Shown in pieces: positions 44,027 through 52,887 of a stretch of 64,000 nt of DNA. Origin of the DNA: an uncultured Lachnospiraceae bacterium (GTDB lineage: Bacteria > Bacillota > Clostridia > Lachnospirales > Lachnospiraceae); the NCBI GenBank assembly GCA_947164865.1, contig CAMUYA010000002.1, positions 62,001-126,000 of the forward strand, written 5' to 3'. Every line of letters begins with the position of its first letter. Positions within the stretch are counted from its first letter, which is position 1. Made by a program: the position numbers and the translations under genes. Below the pieces are notes generated by a model, which saw nothing but the letters and a program-made list of their open reading frames with translations, was not told the origin of the DNA and ran no database searches.

Positions 44027-45694
44027 ATGAACAGGATCAAAGAAGTTATAAAAAAACAGGGCTTTTTCGGGATTTTTCCCTGGCTTTGGCTGGTTTTTGC
44101 ATATCTTTGGCAGTTGAGGTTTCAGATTTTATATGGCAGGGCGATTCTGGACTCGGATCTTGCCGGAGAAATGGTTCTTGCCAATCTTCTAAATAAAGAG
44201 CATTCGATAATCAGCAAGGAATGGTTCTATTCAACCGAACTCAGAGTGTTTGAGTCCCAGTGGTTTTACAGGCTGGGTCTTTTGATATCACCAAATAACT
44301 GGCATGTGGCAAGGGTTATAGCTACAATGTTGATGCTTGCCATATTTGCGGCACTTGTGATCATCGCAGCCCGCATGCTGGGACTTGGAAAGTGGGGAAT
44401 CTGGGCCGCCGCTATCCTTCTTTGCCCTTGCGGAAGGTTCTGGTTTGTTTATTCTTTGTACGGTACGTATTATCTGATCTATTCATTCTTTTCGCTTATG
44501 ACTGTGATCGGGATTGCCGGGATCGTTAAAAGCCGTAAAGCGATTTCTCTGAAAAATACCGGTTTTTATGTTTTGGGATCATTTGCCGGGCTTGCTTCGG
44601 GACTTAACGGGATCAAGCAGTTTATATTATTTTTCGCTCCGCTTCTTATAGCAACCTTTATCATGCTCATTGTTTCAGCTTTTGAAAAGAAGGACAGAAT
44701 AAAAAGTGAGAAGGATATCATTACAGTATGCGGGAAAGAAGTGAGGATTTTTATATCTGCACTTGTTTTCTCCTGCTTTAATCTGTTGGGATTCCTGATC
44801 AATTCCCATGTGCTCAAGAATCGTTACAGTTTTTCGGAATTCGGGATGACCACTTGGAGCAGTGAGGGTAAAGACAGACTTTACAATCTGTTCATCGATT
44901 ATGTTTCGCTGTTCGGATATGAAAAAGGCTTTAAGGTGTTGAGTGTTAAGGGTCTGCTTTCCGGAGTGGGACTTGTCTTCGGCTTCCTGGCGGTGGCCGT
45001 TTTGATTTACCTGGGCAGGAGGTTCAAAAAACTTGATCTTGCGGAAAGGTTCATACTGCTTATCAATGTATGTACACTGGGATTCTGTTCGGTAGTCTTT
45101 TGTTTTATAGAATTGTATCAGAACTATTATTGGTTATACCAGGAGTATTACTGGCTTCCTTTAAGAACATTTGCCGTATTTGCAATACTTGTCGCCATAC
45201 GTTTTGCTGTTAAGGAGTCGGGACTGCAGCTGAAGATCCTTCCGATAGTATGTGCGGTACTGGCAGCAGGGCTGGTAACGGCGGTATCTAAGAATACACT
45301 ACTTAATGCTGTGGAGAATCCGCAGGTACATTGCGGATATGAAGAGGCTGCGGACTTTCTTGTCGAAAACGGACTGACCAAGGGGTATGCAATGCTCTGG
45401 AGCTCCAATGTTCTGAGAGAACTCAGCAGCGGAAAGATAGAAACATGGAATATTGCTTCGCCGGATGCCTATGTTCTGCACAAATGGCTACAGGAAAAAA
45501 GCCACCTGGATACCATGCCGGAGGGAAAGGTATTTTTTATAATGAGCTCAGATCCCTATCAGCTCGGTGAAGCTTACAAAGACTCGCTTTTTATTCAGGG
45601 AGACAATTGCGAAGAGGTGTTTAACAAGGATAATATACATATCTATGTATTTGATTCGGCGGAAAGTTTCAGAAGCTCCGGTATGGAGCTGTGA
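44027..45694 (+). CDS. GT-C-like multi-pass membrane protein, copy 2
   Basis: 555 residues, a full-length paralogue of the preceding gene. Long identical blocks include WFYSTELRVFESQWFYRLGL, ALVIIAARMLG and FAGLASGLNGIKQ, and even the tails match (YVFDSAESFRSSGMEL against YEFDSAESFKNSGVQY). The acidic loop is kept as LDSDLAGEMV. Both copies have all membrane segments, so neither is a decaying duplicate. A 71-base gap separates them. The two may transfer different sugars or act as a pair on cell-surface glycans; this is inference. Confidence 0.75.
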   Translation: MNRIKEVIKKQGFFGIFPWLWLVFAYLWQLRFQILYGRAILDSDLAGEMVLANLLNKEHSIISKEWFYSTELRVFESQWFYRLGLLISPNNWHVARVIATMLMLAIFAALVIIAARMLGLGKWGIWAAAILLCPCGRFWFVYSLYGTYYLIYSFFSLMTVIGIAGIVKSRKAISLKNTGFYVLGSFAGLASGLNGIKQFILFFAPLLIATFIMLIVSAFEKKDRIKSEKDIITVCGKEVRIFISALVFSCFNLLGFLINSHVLKNRYSFSEFGMTTWSSEGKDRLYNLFIDYVSLFGYEKGFKVLSVKGLLSGVGLVFGFLAVAVLIYLGRRFKKLDLAERFILLINVCTLGFCSVVFCFIELYQNYYWLYQEYYWLPLRTFAVFAILVAIRFAVKESGLQLKILPIVCAVLAAGLVTAVSKNTLLNAVENPQVHCGYEEAADFLVENGLTKGYAMLWSSNVLRELSSGKIETWNIASPDAYVLHKWLQEKSHLDTMPEGKVFFIMSSDPYQLGEAYKDSLFIQGDNCEEVFNKDNIHIYVFDSAESFRSSGMEL

Positions 45695-45713
45695 TAGGAG
45701 ATTCACAGGAACC

Positions 45714-45730
45714 TTGTGCACAATGCACAA
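45714..45730 (+). promoter_or_regulatory. Inverted repeat after the second GT-C-like gene
   Basis: TTGTGCA-CAA-TGCACAA, a perfect 7-3-7 dyad 20 bases after the GT-C copy 2 stop. It could be an operator for whatever starts in the 377-base gap before the GH13 gene. Confidence 0.35.
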
Positions 45731-45859
45731 AAAAATGCTTTACCTATTGTTAAATTTGTGAAAAGTAGGTCTTATATATAGTGGAGGGATATGATAATAT
45801 AATGAACGTACCCCAATACATATAGTTTTTTGCTATACCCCCAAGAAATACCTTCTCTA

Positions 45860-45892
45860 GAAAAGGACAGCTCCCCGGCTGTCCTTTTCGCT
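45860..45892 (+). terminator. Intrinsic terminator-like hairpin, probably bidirectional
   Basis: A 12-bp perfect stem (45860-45871 with 45878-45889) with a 6-base loop and A/T-rich flanks (AAAA before, TTTT after, inside the stem ends). It lies 166 bases after the GT-C copy 2 stop. A perfect TATAAT at 45798-45803 in front means the hairpin could also end a short RNA of about 80 bases. Confidence 0.65.
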
Positions 45893-46071
45893 TACATGAA
45901 AAAAGTGGGCAGTTTTTTACCACGGATCGCTTCGTTTCTCCGAAACGCTTGAGACCCTGGTATCATATATCTTGTGGTTGGCACTTGTTAACAGGCACAA
46001 AATATATTAAAATATAGAATGGTGTTTTGGATCGGAAAGAGCTTCCGGTCAGGAAAGAGGCGGTTCTTTTT
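45893..46071 (+). promoter_or_regulatory. Leader and promoter region of the GH13 gene
   Basis: In this part of the 377-base gap there are three structures. First, an outer stem TACCA/TGGTA (45918-45922 with 45958-45962) around an inner 6-bp stem CGTTTC/GAAACG (45933-45938 with 45942-45947). Second, a candidate promoter TTGTTA (45985-45990), 17 bases, TAAAAT (46008-46013). Third, an 8-bp hairpin with one G-T pair (46030-46037 with 46043-46050), 3 bases before the AAAGAGG ribosome binding site. The last could control translation. I recognise no known riboswitch. Confidence 0.4.
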
Positions 46072-48171
46072 ATGGATTTGGAAAAAAGAAACAGAATAAT
46101 ATATTATCAGCGCTATATTAACAGTATGAGACCGGTGTTTAATACATACGCTCTTTTTTCGGACACCACGGCCGAGTATGTTTCACCTGCGGAGCCTGAA
46201 CCCTTCAGCAAGGTCAAGATCCGCTTTCGCACCGCAAAAAACAATGTGGATTATGTTCTTCTTGTATGGCATGGCAATAAATACCTTATGAATAAGGTTG
46301 AGACGGCGGTGCATTTTGATTATTACGAGGTTGAAGTATATATAAAGGATGAGAAGTTTTCGTATTACTTCGAAATAGTATCGGGAAATCTTGTTTGCTA
46401 TTATGATATGAGGGGCTGTACCAGGGACAAGAACGATTACTACAATTTTGCGATCATTCCGGGATTTTCTACCCCCGCCTGGGCAAAGGGGGCGGTCATG
46501 TACCAGATTTACGTGGACCGCTTCTGCAACGGCGATAAATCCAATGATGTGCTCTCAAACGAATATTGTTATATTGGGGAGCCGGTGATCCGTGTGGAGG
46601 ATTGGTACAAGGATCCGGCCGCTATGGACGTCAGGTGTTTTTACGGCGGTGATCTTCAGGGCGTATTAGATAAGATGGACTATATTGAGAGCCTTGGCGT
46701 GGAAGTGATCTACTTCAATCCACTGTTTGTATCTCCATCCAATCATAAATACGATATCCAGGATTATGATCATATCGATCCGCATTTCGGCAGGATCGTG
46801 GAGGATGAAGGTGAACTTCTCCCGCCCGGTTCAAAGGAAAACCGCCTGTCCACCAGATATATCAAGCGTGTTACAAGCTTAAAGAATCTTACCGAAAGCG
46901 ATATGCTTTTTGCTAAGGTTGTTGAGGAGGCGCACAGGAGAGGGATCAAGGTAATCCTTGACGGAGTGTTTAATCACTGCGGATCTTTCAATAAGTGGAT
47001 GGACAGGGAGAGGATATACGAGAACGCCGTTGATTACGAAAAAGGCGCGTATATTACCGCGGACAGTCCCTACAGGTATTATTTCAGCTTTCACGACGAT
47101 CACAAGTGGCCATATAACGGCTCATATGACGGATGGTGGGGGCATGATACGCTGCCCAAGCTAAACTATGAGGGATCGAAAGATTTATATGATTATATCC
47201 TCGGGATAGCTAAGAAATGGGTATCCGCGCCCTTTAATGCTGACGGCTGGAGACTTGATGTGGCAGCGGACCTCGGCCATTCCCCGGAATTTAACCACCG
47301 GTTCTGGCAGGATTTCAGAAAAGCCGTTAAAGAGGCAAATCCCAACGCAATAATACTTGCAGAGCATTATGGCAACACCCGTGACTGGCTGCAGGGAAAT
47401 GAATGGGATACGGTAATGAACTACGACGCCTTTATGGAGCCTGTAACATGGTTCCTTACAGGCATGGAAAAACACAGTGATGATTTCCGAGAGAATCTTC
47501 TGGGCAATGCCGAAAGCTTCTGGGGAGCGATGACTCATCACACAGCAAGTTTCACAACGCCCACATGGCAGGTTGCGATGAATGAGCTTTCCAATCACGA
47601 CCATTCCAGATTCCTCACCCGCACAAACCATAAAGTGGGCAGAGTGGGAATACTGGGGTCGAGAGCCGCTGAGGAAGGAGTCAATAAGGCGGTATTTCGT
47701 GAAGCAGTGGTTATCCAGATGACGTGGGTTGGAGCGCCAACCATATATTACGGAGATGAAGCGGGTGTCTGCGGATTTACCGATCCCGATAACAGAAGGA
47801 CCTACCCATGGGGAAGGGAAGATACGAAGTTGATCGATTTTCACAGGGATATCATTTCCCTCAGAAAACAGCATCCGGTGCTCAGAACCGGTTCGATCAA
47901 GAAGCTCGGAAGCGATTATAATTTTATTGCATACGGAAGATTTAACAGGCAGGAACAGATAGTGGTCCTCATTAACAACAATAATACCGAGCTTGAAAAA
48001 GATATTTCAACCTGGGAAGTAGGTACTCACAGAAGCGGAAAAATGAGGACGATATTTGCTTCAACAGCGGAAGGATATTCACTTACGGGTCCGGAATATA
48101 TACTTAGCGCGGGAATCCTCAAGATAAAGCTTCCCAAGACAAGTGCCACGATCCTGCTTTTTGAGCAGTAG
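46072..48171 (+). CDS. GH13 alpha-glucan hydrolase (neopullulanase/cyclomaltodextrinase-like)
   Basis: 699 residues from ATG 46072 (AAAGAGG 11 bases upstream; the frame also opens at a TTG, 46027, without a ribosome binding site). An N-terminal CBM34-like domain (about 20-130) precedes the GH13 barrel: AVMYQIYVDRFCNGD, nucleophile Asp in GWRLDVAADLG, acid Glu in IILAEHYGN, and transition-state Asp in ELSNHDHSRF. No signal peptide, so it probably cleaves imported maltodextrins or cyclodextrins in the cytoplasm. The C-terminal beta domain is complete. The gene lies alone between a terminator and tRNA-Leu; a sugar ABC system lies 3 kb downstream. Confidence 0.92.
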   Translation: MDLEKRNRIIYYQRYINSMRPVFNTYALFSDTTAEYVSPAEPEPFSKVKIRFRTAKNNVDYVLLVWHGNKYLMNKVETAVHFDYYEVEVYIKDEKFSYYFEIVSGNLVCYYDMRGCTRDKNDYYNFAIIPGFSTPAWAKGAVMYQIYVDRFCNGDKSNDVLSNEYCYIGEPVIRVEDWYKDPAAMDVRCFYGGDLQGVLDKMDYIESLGVEVIYFNPLFVSPSNHKYDIQDYDHIDPHFGRIVEDEGELLPPGSKENRLSTRYIKRVTSLKNLTESDMLFAKVVEEAHRRGIKVILDGVFNHCGSFNKWMDRERIYENAVDYEKGAYITADSPYRYYFSFHDDHKWPYNGSYDGWWGHDTLPKLNYEGSKDLYDYILGIAKKWVSAPFNADGWRLDVAADLGHSPEFNHRFWQDFRKAVKEANPNAIILAEHYGNTRDWLQGNEWDTVMNYDAFMEPVTWFLTGMEKHSDDFRENLLGNAESFWGAMTHHTASFTTPTWQVAMNELSNHDHSRFLTRTNHKVGRVGILGSRAAEEGVNKAVFREAVVIQMTWVGAPTIYYGDEAGVCGFTDPDNRRTYPWGREDTKLIDFHRDIISLRKQHPVLRTGSIKKLGSDYNFIAYGRFNRQEQIVVLINNNNTELEKDISTWEVGTHRSGKMRTIFASTAEGYSLTGPEYILSAGILKIKLPKTSATILLFEQ

Positions 48172-48199
48172 AAAAACCCTCGGGATATATCCGTTAGGA

Positions 48200-48228
48200 T
48201 TGCATTTTTCCCTCAGCTATGCTACAAT
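48200..48228 (+). promoter_or_regulatory. Promoter of tRNA-Leu
   Basis: TTGCAT (48200-48205), exactly 17 bases, TACAAT (48223-48228). Transcription would start near 48235, about 32 bases before the mature tRNA. Confidence 0.72.
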
Positions 48229-48266
48229 CACTTCTTGTCAGGCCTAAAAGGCTTATGACAAAAGCT

Positions 48267-48350
48267 GCTGGTGTGGCGGAATAGGTAGACGCAAGGGACT
48301 TAAAATCCCTCGGGGGCAACTCCGTGCCGGTTCAAGTCCGGCCACCAGCA
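48267..48350 (+). tRNA. tRNA-Leu (anticodon UAA)
   Basis: 84 bases. Acceptor arm GCTGGTG pairs with CACCAGC, with discriminator A at 48350. The anticodon stem AGGGA/TCCCT encloses CTTAAAA, giving anticodon TAA at 48301-48303. There is a long class II variable arm (CGGGGGCAACTCCGT) and a T arm GCCGG-TTCAAGT-CCGGC. The CCA end is not encoded, which agrees with the cca gene in this window. It has its own promoter and terminator. Confidence 0.96.
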
Positions 48351-48353
48351 CTG

Positions 48354-48387
48354 CCTCAAGCCCTAAGATCAGGGCTTGAGGTTTTTT
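48354..48387 (+). terminator. Intrinsic terminator of tRNA-Leu
   Basis: An 11-bp perfect stem (48354-48364 with 48371-48381), 6-base loop and six T (48382-48387), starting 4 bases after the tRNA. Confidence 0.93.
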
Positions 48388-48447
48388 CAATATATATAAT
48401 ATAAACAAAGATACAGATCTTTCATCAATATGGCAGGCAGAGGGAAT

Positions 48448-48630
48448 ATGAGCGAATCAATAATGTGTGACAACTGTGCATATTTTTCCTATGATGAAGA
48501 ATATGAAGAATATGTCTGTGATATGGATATGGATGAAGACGACTATTCACGCCTTGTCTCCAAAGGTTTTAAAGAGTGTCCTTATTACAGAAACGGTGAT
48601 GAGTACAGGGTTGTACGGCACCAGATGTAA
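48448..48630 (+). CDS. Small cysteine-containing acidic protein (DUF6472-like)
   Basis: 60 residues from ATG 48448 (GAGGG close upstream; an ATG at 48430 would add six residues). It has four cysteines in a CDNCAYF ... YVCDMDMDEDD ... ECPYY layout, suggesting one metal site, and many Asp/Glu/Tyr residues. It matches what I know of DUF6472, a small family of Lachnospiraceae; function unknown. Convergent with the hybrid kinase gene, 9 bases away. Confidence 0.75.
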   Translation: MSESIMCDNCAYFSYDEEYEEYVCDMDMDEDDYSRLVSKGFKECPYYRNGDEYRVVRHQM

Positions 48631-48639
48631 CTCCCCGGA

Positions 48640-50457
48640 TCAGTTTTCCAGAAGACTGCCGGGGAGATGTTTTATTATGGCGGCCTCCAGCTCCGCACCT
48701 CTGGCAGGCTTGGAAAGATACCCGTTAAAACCGTTATCAAGGTACAGCTTTTCGGCTCCGAGAGTCGCGTTTGCAGTGAGCGCGATTACCGGAGTCTGTT
48801 CTTTTTTGTATTTTTCTGTCTGTTTGAGGAGATTCAGAACCTCTATTCCGTCCATTTCGGGCATCATATGATCCAACAGCAGAAGATCATAGTGGTTATT
48901 CTCGTAAAGCCTCAGGCAATCGCGTCCGCTGGAAGCGGTATCTATTTGAATTCCGGTTTTTTTCAAAAGTGACGTGATGACTTTGAGATTCATGGGAACG
49001 TCATCGGTTACGAGCAGCCTGGCATTGGGAGCCATAAAGCTTTCTCTGTATTCGGTGACATTGGCACCTTTCTTTTTATATTTTTCGCCAAAATCTCCAA
49101 GCGGTCTGGAGGTGATCACTTTCTGAGGAAGAGATACGGTAAATGTGGACCCCTTTCCAACCTCACTCTCAACAGAAATCTTCCCTCCCATAAGATCAAC
49201 CAGCTGCTTCGTGATGGCGAGTCCCAGTCCGGAACCTTCTATATGACGGTTCTTTTTTTCTTCTATCCGGGCAAATGTATCAAACAGAATATCAATACCT
49301 TCTGCAGGTATCCCCCGGCCTGTGTCTGAAACCTTTATTATCAGATCTATATATAAATCCTGTTCTTTGGGATCATCAGGGATCTGTTCTCTGTAATCCA
49401 CGTCTATGGTAATACAGCCGGAATCGGTATACTTTACGGCATTGGTAAGCAGATTTGTAAGTACCTGACGTATACGGACATCATCACCGTATAATCTGAT
49501 GGGTATGCGGGGGTTATTCTTCATCTTGAGGGATAACCCTTTATTCTCGGCACGCATTTCAAGCAGAATATAACAGTCACTCAAAATGGAAAACAAGTCA
49601 TATTCTTCGGGGATTATCTCAAGCAGGCCGGATTCGATTTTTGAAAAGTCGAGTATGTCATTTACCAGTGAGAGAAGAGTACCTGAAGCGTTTTCTATGG
49701 AAACGGCGTAATCGGTGATATTTTCGTCTTTGCTTTCCCGAAGGAGCATCTCATCCATTCCGATTATGGCGTTTATGGGAGTTCGGATCTCGTGAGACAT
49801 TCTGGCCAGGAAGATACTTTTTGCTTCATTGGCTTTTTCGAGCCTGAGATTCATCTGTAAAAGCTCTGCTTCTTTTGCCTCTAACTGCTTTCTCTTCTTT
49901 TCGTACAGGCCGTTTTGCAGCTTAAAGATGACGCCGATTATTATGGTTATAAGATAAATGCTCCACAGTGCGTCGTTCAGTTCTGCCTTTGCATCGGGAA
50001 GCCGGTTAACTGTCTCAGGATGAGCGTATTCATAGTAAAACAGAAAGGCGTAGACAATCACATTGCTTGCAAATATGGCGATAAAAGGCCAACCTCTGAC
50101 GAGAAGAAAAATAAAAACCGATGCCAGAGAGAGCCAAAGCGGCATTCCGGATTGACGGCCGCCATCCTTAAAGAACATGAAGGGTATAAGGAAATCTGTG
50201 GCGGTAATTGTCAGGATTATGCCCGCAAGATTTGTCTTTTTAAGGAAATTGGCTATGTAGAAAGAGAGTCCGAAAACAGAAAGAAGAATTGTCAAAGGGA
50301 TAATTGTTTCTGAAACGGAATTAAAAAAGATATCATACAGAATGCAGAAAGGGAGGAAAACTGAGCCCACAATAAGAATACCGTTTATTATGCGTAAACG
50401 GATCTCGAGTTCCTCGTTGGTTAAAAGGTTACGTATTACCTTGAATAGTTTGCCCAT
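48640..50457 (-). CDS. Membrane hybrid sensor histidine kinase (REC at C-terminus)
   Basis: 605 residues. Six or seven hydrophobic segments (about 20-185) with no large extracellular domain, then a short coiled coil ([22 protein letters not shown]). Kinase core: H-box [18 protein letters not shown]-box [13 protein letters not shown]-boxes [10 protein letters not shown] and GSGLGLAI. The C-terminal receiver has [14 protein letters not shown], the phosphoacceptor Asp in [13 protein letters not shown] and the lysine in LSKPA. Closely related in its kinase-REC part to the kinase at 22694-25054. No partner regulator is adjacent. GGGGA precedes the ATG. Confidence 0.9.
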   Translation of the reverse strand: MGKLFKVIRNLLTNEELEIRLRIINGILIVGSVFLPFCILYDIFFNSVSETIIPLTILLSVFGLSFYIANFLKKTNLAGIILTITATDFLIPFMFFKDGGRQSGMPLWLSLASVFIFLLVRGWPFIAIFASNVIVYAFLFYYEYAHPETVNRLPDAKAELNDALWSIYLITIIIGVIFKLQNGLYEKKRKQLEAKEAELLQMNLRLEKANEAKSIFLARMSHEIRTPINAIIGMDEMLLRESKDENITDYAVSIENASGTLLSLVNDILDFSKIESGLLEIIPEEYDLFSILSDCYILLEMRAENKGLSLKMKNNPRIPIRLYGDDVRIRQVLTNLLTNAVKYTDSGCITIDVDYREQIPDDPKEQDLYIDLIIKVSDTGRGIPAEGIDILFDTFARIEEKKNRHIEGSGLGLAITKQLVDLMGGKISVESEVGKGSTFTVSLPQKVITSRPLGDFGEKYKKKGANVTEYRESFMAPNARLLVTDDVPMNLKVITSLLKKTGIQIDTASSGRDCLRLYENNHYDLLLLDHMMPEMDGIEVLNLLKQTEKYKKEQTPVIALTANATLGAEKLYLDNGFNGYLSKPARGAELEAAIIKHLPGSLLEN

Positions 50458-50590
50458 GTGAGTCCCCTTTTTAGAATTATAACATATTTAATACAAATGT
50501 CATGAGATTGCAGGCAAAAATATCAAAATTGAAAAGAGAACATGTAAGCATAGTTGTAATATTGGGTATTAATGTACAATAAATTCGCAA

Positions 50591-50604
50591 TGTAAGCGCT
50601 TTTT
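50591..50604 (+). promoter_or_regulatory. cre-like (LacI/CcpA-type) operator candidate
   Basis: TGTAAGCGCTTTTT differs from the cre consensus TGNAANCGNWNNCA only at the last two positions. It lies 124 bases before the lipoprotein start at 50728, overlapping or just ahead of a weak -35-like TTGTGT (50605-50610). A related site sharing AGCGCTTTT lies at 51283-51296. Confidence 0.4.
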
Positions 50605-50727
50605 TTGTGTAAAAAGTAAAAATAGTGCTTAATCTGGTAAAAGATTTACATTCAAAAAACCAACTCAGGATCCTATAGTGGTAAATGAAGGAAGTGGTCT
50701 ATTATGCGTGAAAGTGAAGGACGGGAC

Positions 50728-51273
50728 ATGAGAAAGAATAAAAGACTATATTTGTTACCCGTGATCCTGCTTTCCATACTGACAATAACAGGATGTGGGG
50801 GCGAAGGCGAAAGCTGGGCATACGACCATGATCCTACCGTGGAGATCCTTAATCTGGGTGGAAACGGAAAGGCCGTCTTTAAGGGTGAGAAGTTCTCAAG
50901 ATATACTAAAGATGATGATACCATCACCCTTTCGGGGAAAGACGGCGAATTAACCATCAGATATGAGATGGATAAGGACAATATGATCCTTTATGAAGAG
51001 TCTACTTACAACCGCGAGGAAGGCGATGCCTCAGAGGGGATCGTCGGCAAATGGACTCAGGATAACGGATGGCTCTATGTGTTCGATGAGAGTGGGGAGT
51101 TTAACGAAGACGGGTATTTTACCGGTCACTACAGAGTGAACGAAGCCGATTCAAGCATCAAGCTCATGTACAGCGATCCGATCCCTGATGCGACGCTGTA
51201 TTACAGCCTCGACGGTGACAAGCTTACGATAGCTTATCCCTGGACACTGGTAAGAACTCAGGATTCAAATTGA
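50728..51273 (+). CDS. Lipoprotein of unknown function
   Basis: 181 residues from ATG 50728, with GAAGGA upstream (ATG 50704 is an alternative that adds eight residues). The signal peptide ends in ITGC, a good lipobox, with the lipid-bearing Cys near residue 24. The mature part is beta-rich and hydrophilic. Its second half (GIVGKWTQDNGWLYVFDESGEF, then YRVNEADSSIKL and LTIAYPWTLVR) looks like the small 'lipocalin-like' beta domains seen in many Lachnospiraceae lipoproteins of DUF5640 type. It lies 95 bases upstream of the sugar-binding protein gene, with an operator-like dyad between them. Function unknown. Confidence 0.75.
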   Translation: MRKNKRLYLLPVILLSILTITGCGGEGESWAYDHDPTVEILNLGGNGKAVFKGEKFSRYTKDDDTITLSGKDGELTIRYEMDKDNMILYEESTYNREEGDASEGIVGKWTQDNGWLYVFDESGEFNEDGYFTGHYRVNEADSSIKLMYSDPIPDATLYYSLDGDKLTIAYPWTLVRTQDSN

Positions 51274-51300
51274 TTTAAAAGCTGCTAGCGCTTTTAGATA
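51270..51300 (+). promoter_or_regulatory. Promoter/operator candidate of the sugar ABC genes
   Basis: A dyad AAAAGC-N7-GCTTTT (51277-51295) contains a cre-like TGCTAGCGCTTTTA (two mismatches) and lies between TTGATT (51270-51275) and TAGATA (51295-51300). A LacI-type repressor bound here would block transcription of the binding-protein gene. Spacing of the -35 and -10 is 19 bases, so the promoter is weak. Confidence 0.45.
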
Positions 51301-51368
51301 AAGTAACCAAAAAATGTTTTTAGGGAGATGCATAAAAGCAAACTCCCGGACAGGAGAGGTAAAGTATT

Positions 51369-52739
51369 ATGAAAATGAAGCGTTTATTTGGTGCCTTAAT
51401 GGCCGGCGCACTTGCACTTTCCATGGTAGCCTGTACCGGAAACGGCGGAACAACAACACCCGCTACTACCGAGGAAAAGAAGCCTGAGACTACTGTAGAG
51501 GCTACTACAGAGACCACAGAGCCTGCTGAGACCGTAGAGGAGACCACAGAGCCCGCTGAGACCACATCTGATCAGATCAGTCTTTCCATGTGGTGTATCG
51601 CTACCGAGAGTGACTCCAACCGTGCGTCTTACGAGAAGGCTATCGCAGAGATGGCAGAGAATCATCCCGAGATCAACTTCACTTGGGAAGCATTTGAGAA
51701 CCAGTCCTACAAGACCAAGATCAAGGCAGCTGTTCAGGCTAACGAGCTTCCTGACATCTTCTTCACATGGTCTTGTGCATTCCTTGGCGATTTCGTAGCT
51801 GCAGACAAGGTTTACTGCCTTGATGAAGTATACGAGAACTACAAGGATGAGCTTCCTGAGGTTATGCTTGGAAACACCACTTACAACGGAAAGCACTATG
51901 GTGTTCCTTTAACCATGAACATCGTTGGCCTCTTCGCCAACATGGATCTTCTTGCTCAGGTTGGTTATGACGAGATTCCCGGAACTTATGATGAGTTCAT
52001 CGAGTGCTGCGACGCCCTCAAGGCTGCAGGGATCATTCCTTTCGGATGTGCAGGAAAAGAGACATGGTGTGTTACCGAGTATCTTGAGTCTGTAATCGAG
52101 AAGAGCATCGGTGCTGACGCTCTTAACGATGTATTCGTAAACGGCGCTACATGGAACAATCAGGGCATCGCAGATGCAGTTGATACTTTCCAGGGCCTTG
52201 TAAACAACGGATACTTCGATCCTTCAGGCGTAGGACTTACCAATGACGAAGTTAAGAACAACTTCATCGCAGGAAAGTATGCATTCTACATGAACGGAAC
52301 CTGGAACTGCGCAGATTTCGCTAAGGAAGAAGGCCTCAATGTTAAGGTTAGCGAGTTCCCCGTAATCAATGCTGATCAGGCTAAGCTTGGACAGCTCATC
52401 GGCGGACCTTCAGATACCCTTGCAGTAGCAGCTTCTTCACCCAATGCAGCAGTAGCAGCTGATTATGCTATGGAGCTTGGAAAGCTTATCTGCCACTATG
52501 GATACCTTGATGGCTGCGGACTTCCCGCTTGGACTCCTTACGGCGATACAAGCGAAATCAATCCTCTTACTCAGGCTGTAGCTGAGATCTGTGCAAATGC
52601 CGACACCTACGTTCTCTTTGGTGATACCGCTATGAGCGCAGACGATGCAAACACCTACCTTTCATACGTAGACCTCGTTTACGGCTGCCAGGTTGACGGT
52701 AAGGGATTCATCGAGGGCCTTTCAAGCGATATCAGATAA
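51369..52739 (+). CDS. Extracellular sugar-binding lipoprotein of an ABC transporter
   Basis: 456 residues. Signal peptide with lipobox (LSMVAC, Cys near residue 22), then a Thr/Glu/Pro-rich spacer (about 26-70) and a family 1-type solute-binding fold (MWCIATESDSNRASYEKAI, LPDIFFTWSCAFLGDFVAADKV, AGKYAFYMNGTWNCADF). It captures an oligosaccharide for the two permeases that follow. AGGAGAGGT precedes the ATG. Codon use is biased towards optimal codons (GCT, CTT, AAG, GGA), unlike its neighbours, in line with very high expression. The substrate is unknown. Confidence 0.93.
   Translation: MKMKRLFGALMAGALALSMVACTGNGGTTTPATTEEKKPETTVEATTETTEPAETVEETTEPAETTSDQISLSMWCIATESDSNRASYEKAIAEMAENHPEINFTWEAFENQSYKTKIKAAVQANELPDIFFTWSCAFLGDFVAADKVYCLDEVYENYKDELPEVMLGNTTYNGKHYGVPLTMNIVGLFANMDLLAQVGYDEIPGTYDEFIECCDALKAAGIIPFGCAGKETWCVTEYLESVIEKSIGADALNDVFVNGATWNNQGIADAVDTFQGLVNNGYFDPSGVGLTNDEVKNNFIAGKYAFYMNGTWNCADFAKEEGLNVKVSEFPVINADQAKLGQLIGGPSDTLAVAASSPNAAVAADYAMELGKLICHYGYLDGCGLPAWTPYGDTSEINPLTQAVAEICANADTYVLFGDTAMSADDANTYLSYVDLVYGCQVDGKGFIEGLSSDIR
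51510..51563 (+). repeat. 24-bp direct repeat in the binding-protein spacer
   Basis: Two 24-base copies (51510-51533 and 51540-51563) differ at one base and code for ETTEPAET. They form the Thr/Glu/Pro spacer between the lipid anchor and the ligand-binding fold. Confidence 0.8.
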
Positions 52740-52753
52740 TATAACGAGAAAAG

Positions 52754-52775
52754 ATTGACTATAGATTGACTACAG
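52754..52775 (+). repeat. Tandem 11-bp direct repeat downstream of the binding-protein gene
   Basis: ATTGACTATAG and ATTGACTACAG are adjacent copies with one difference, 14 bases after the stop codon. Possible protein-binding sites or slippage products. Confidence 0.6.
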
Positions 52776-52802
52776 TCATTAATAAAACTTTTTCCCGAAA
52801 AC

Positions 52803-52850
52803 CGGGTTTCTCCCGTCTTCCGTCAGGAGGGCGGGAAGGGACCCGTTTTT
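52803..52850 (+). terminator. Interrupted hairpin with T-run between binding protein and permeases
   Basis: Outer stem CGGGT/ACCCG (52803-52807 with 52841-52845) and inner stem TCCCG/CGGGA (52811-52815 with 52832-52836), followed by five T (52846-52850). Such partial terminators or 3'-end stabilisers are common after binding-protein genes and let that gene be expressed above the permeases. Confidence 0.65.
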
Positions 52851-52887
52851 AGAGAGATTTAAAGATTTCATCTGAAAGGTCGTGACA

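Noticed and set aside
45893..46019. Cyclic-di-GMP riboswitch before the GH13 gene
   Set aside because: Looked for because of the many GGDEF genes; the conserved core bases of the GEMM motif are not present.
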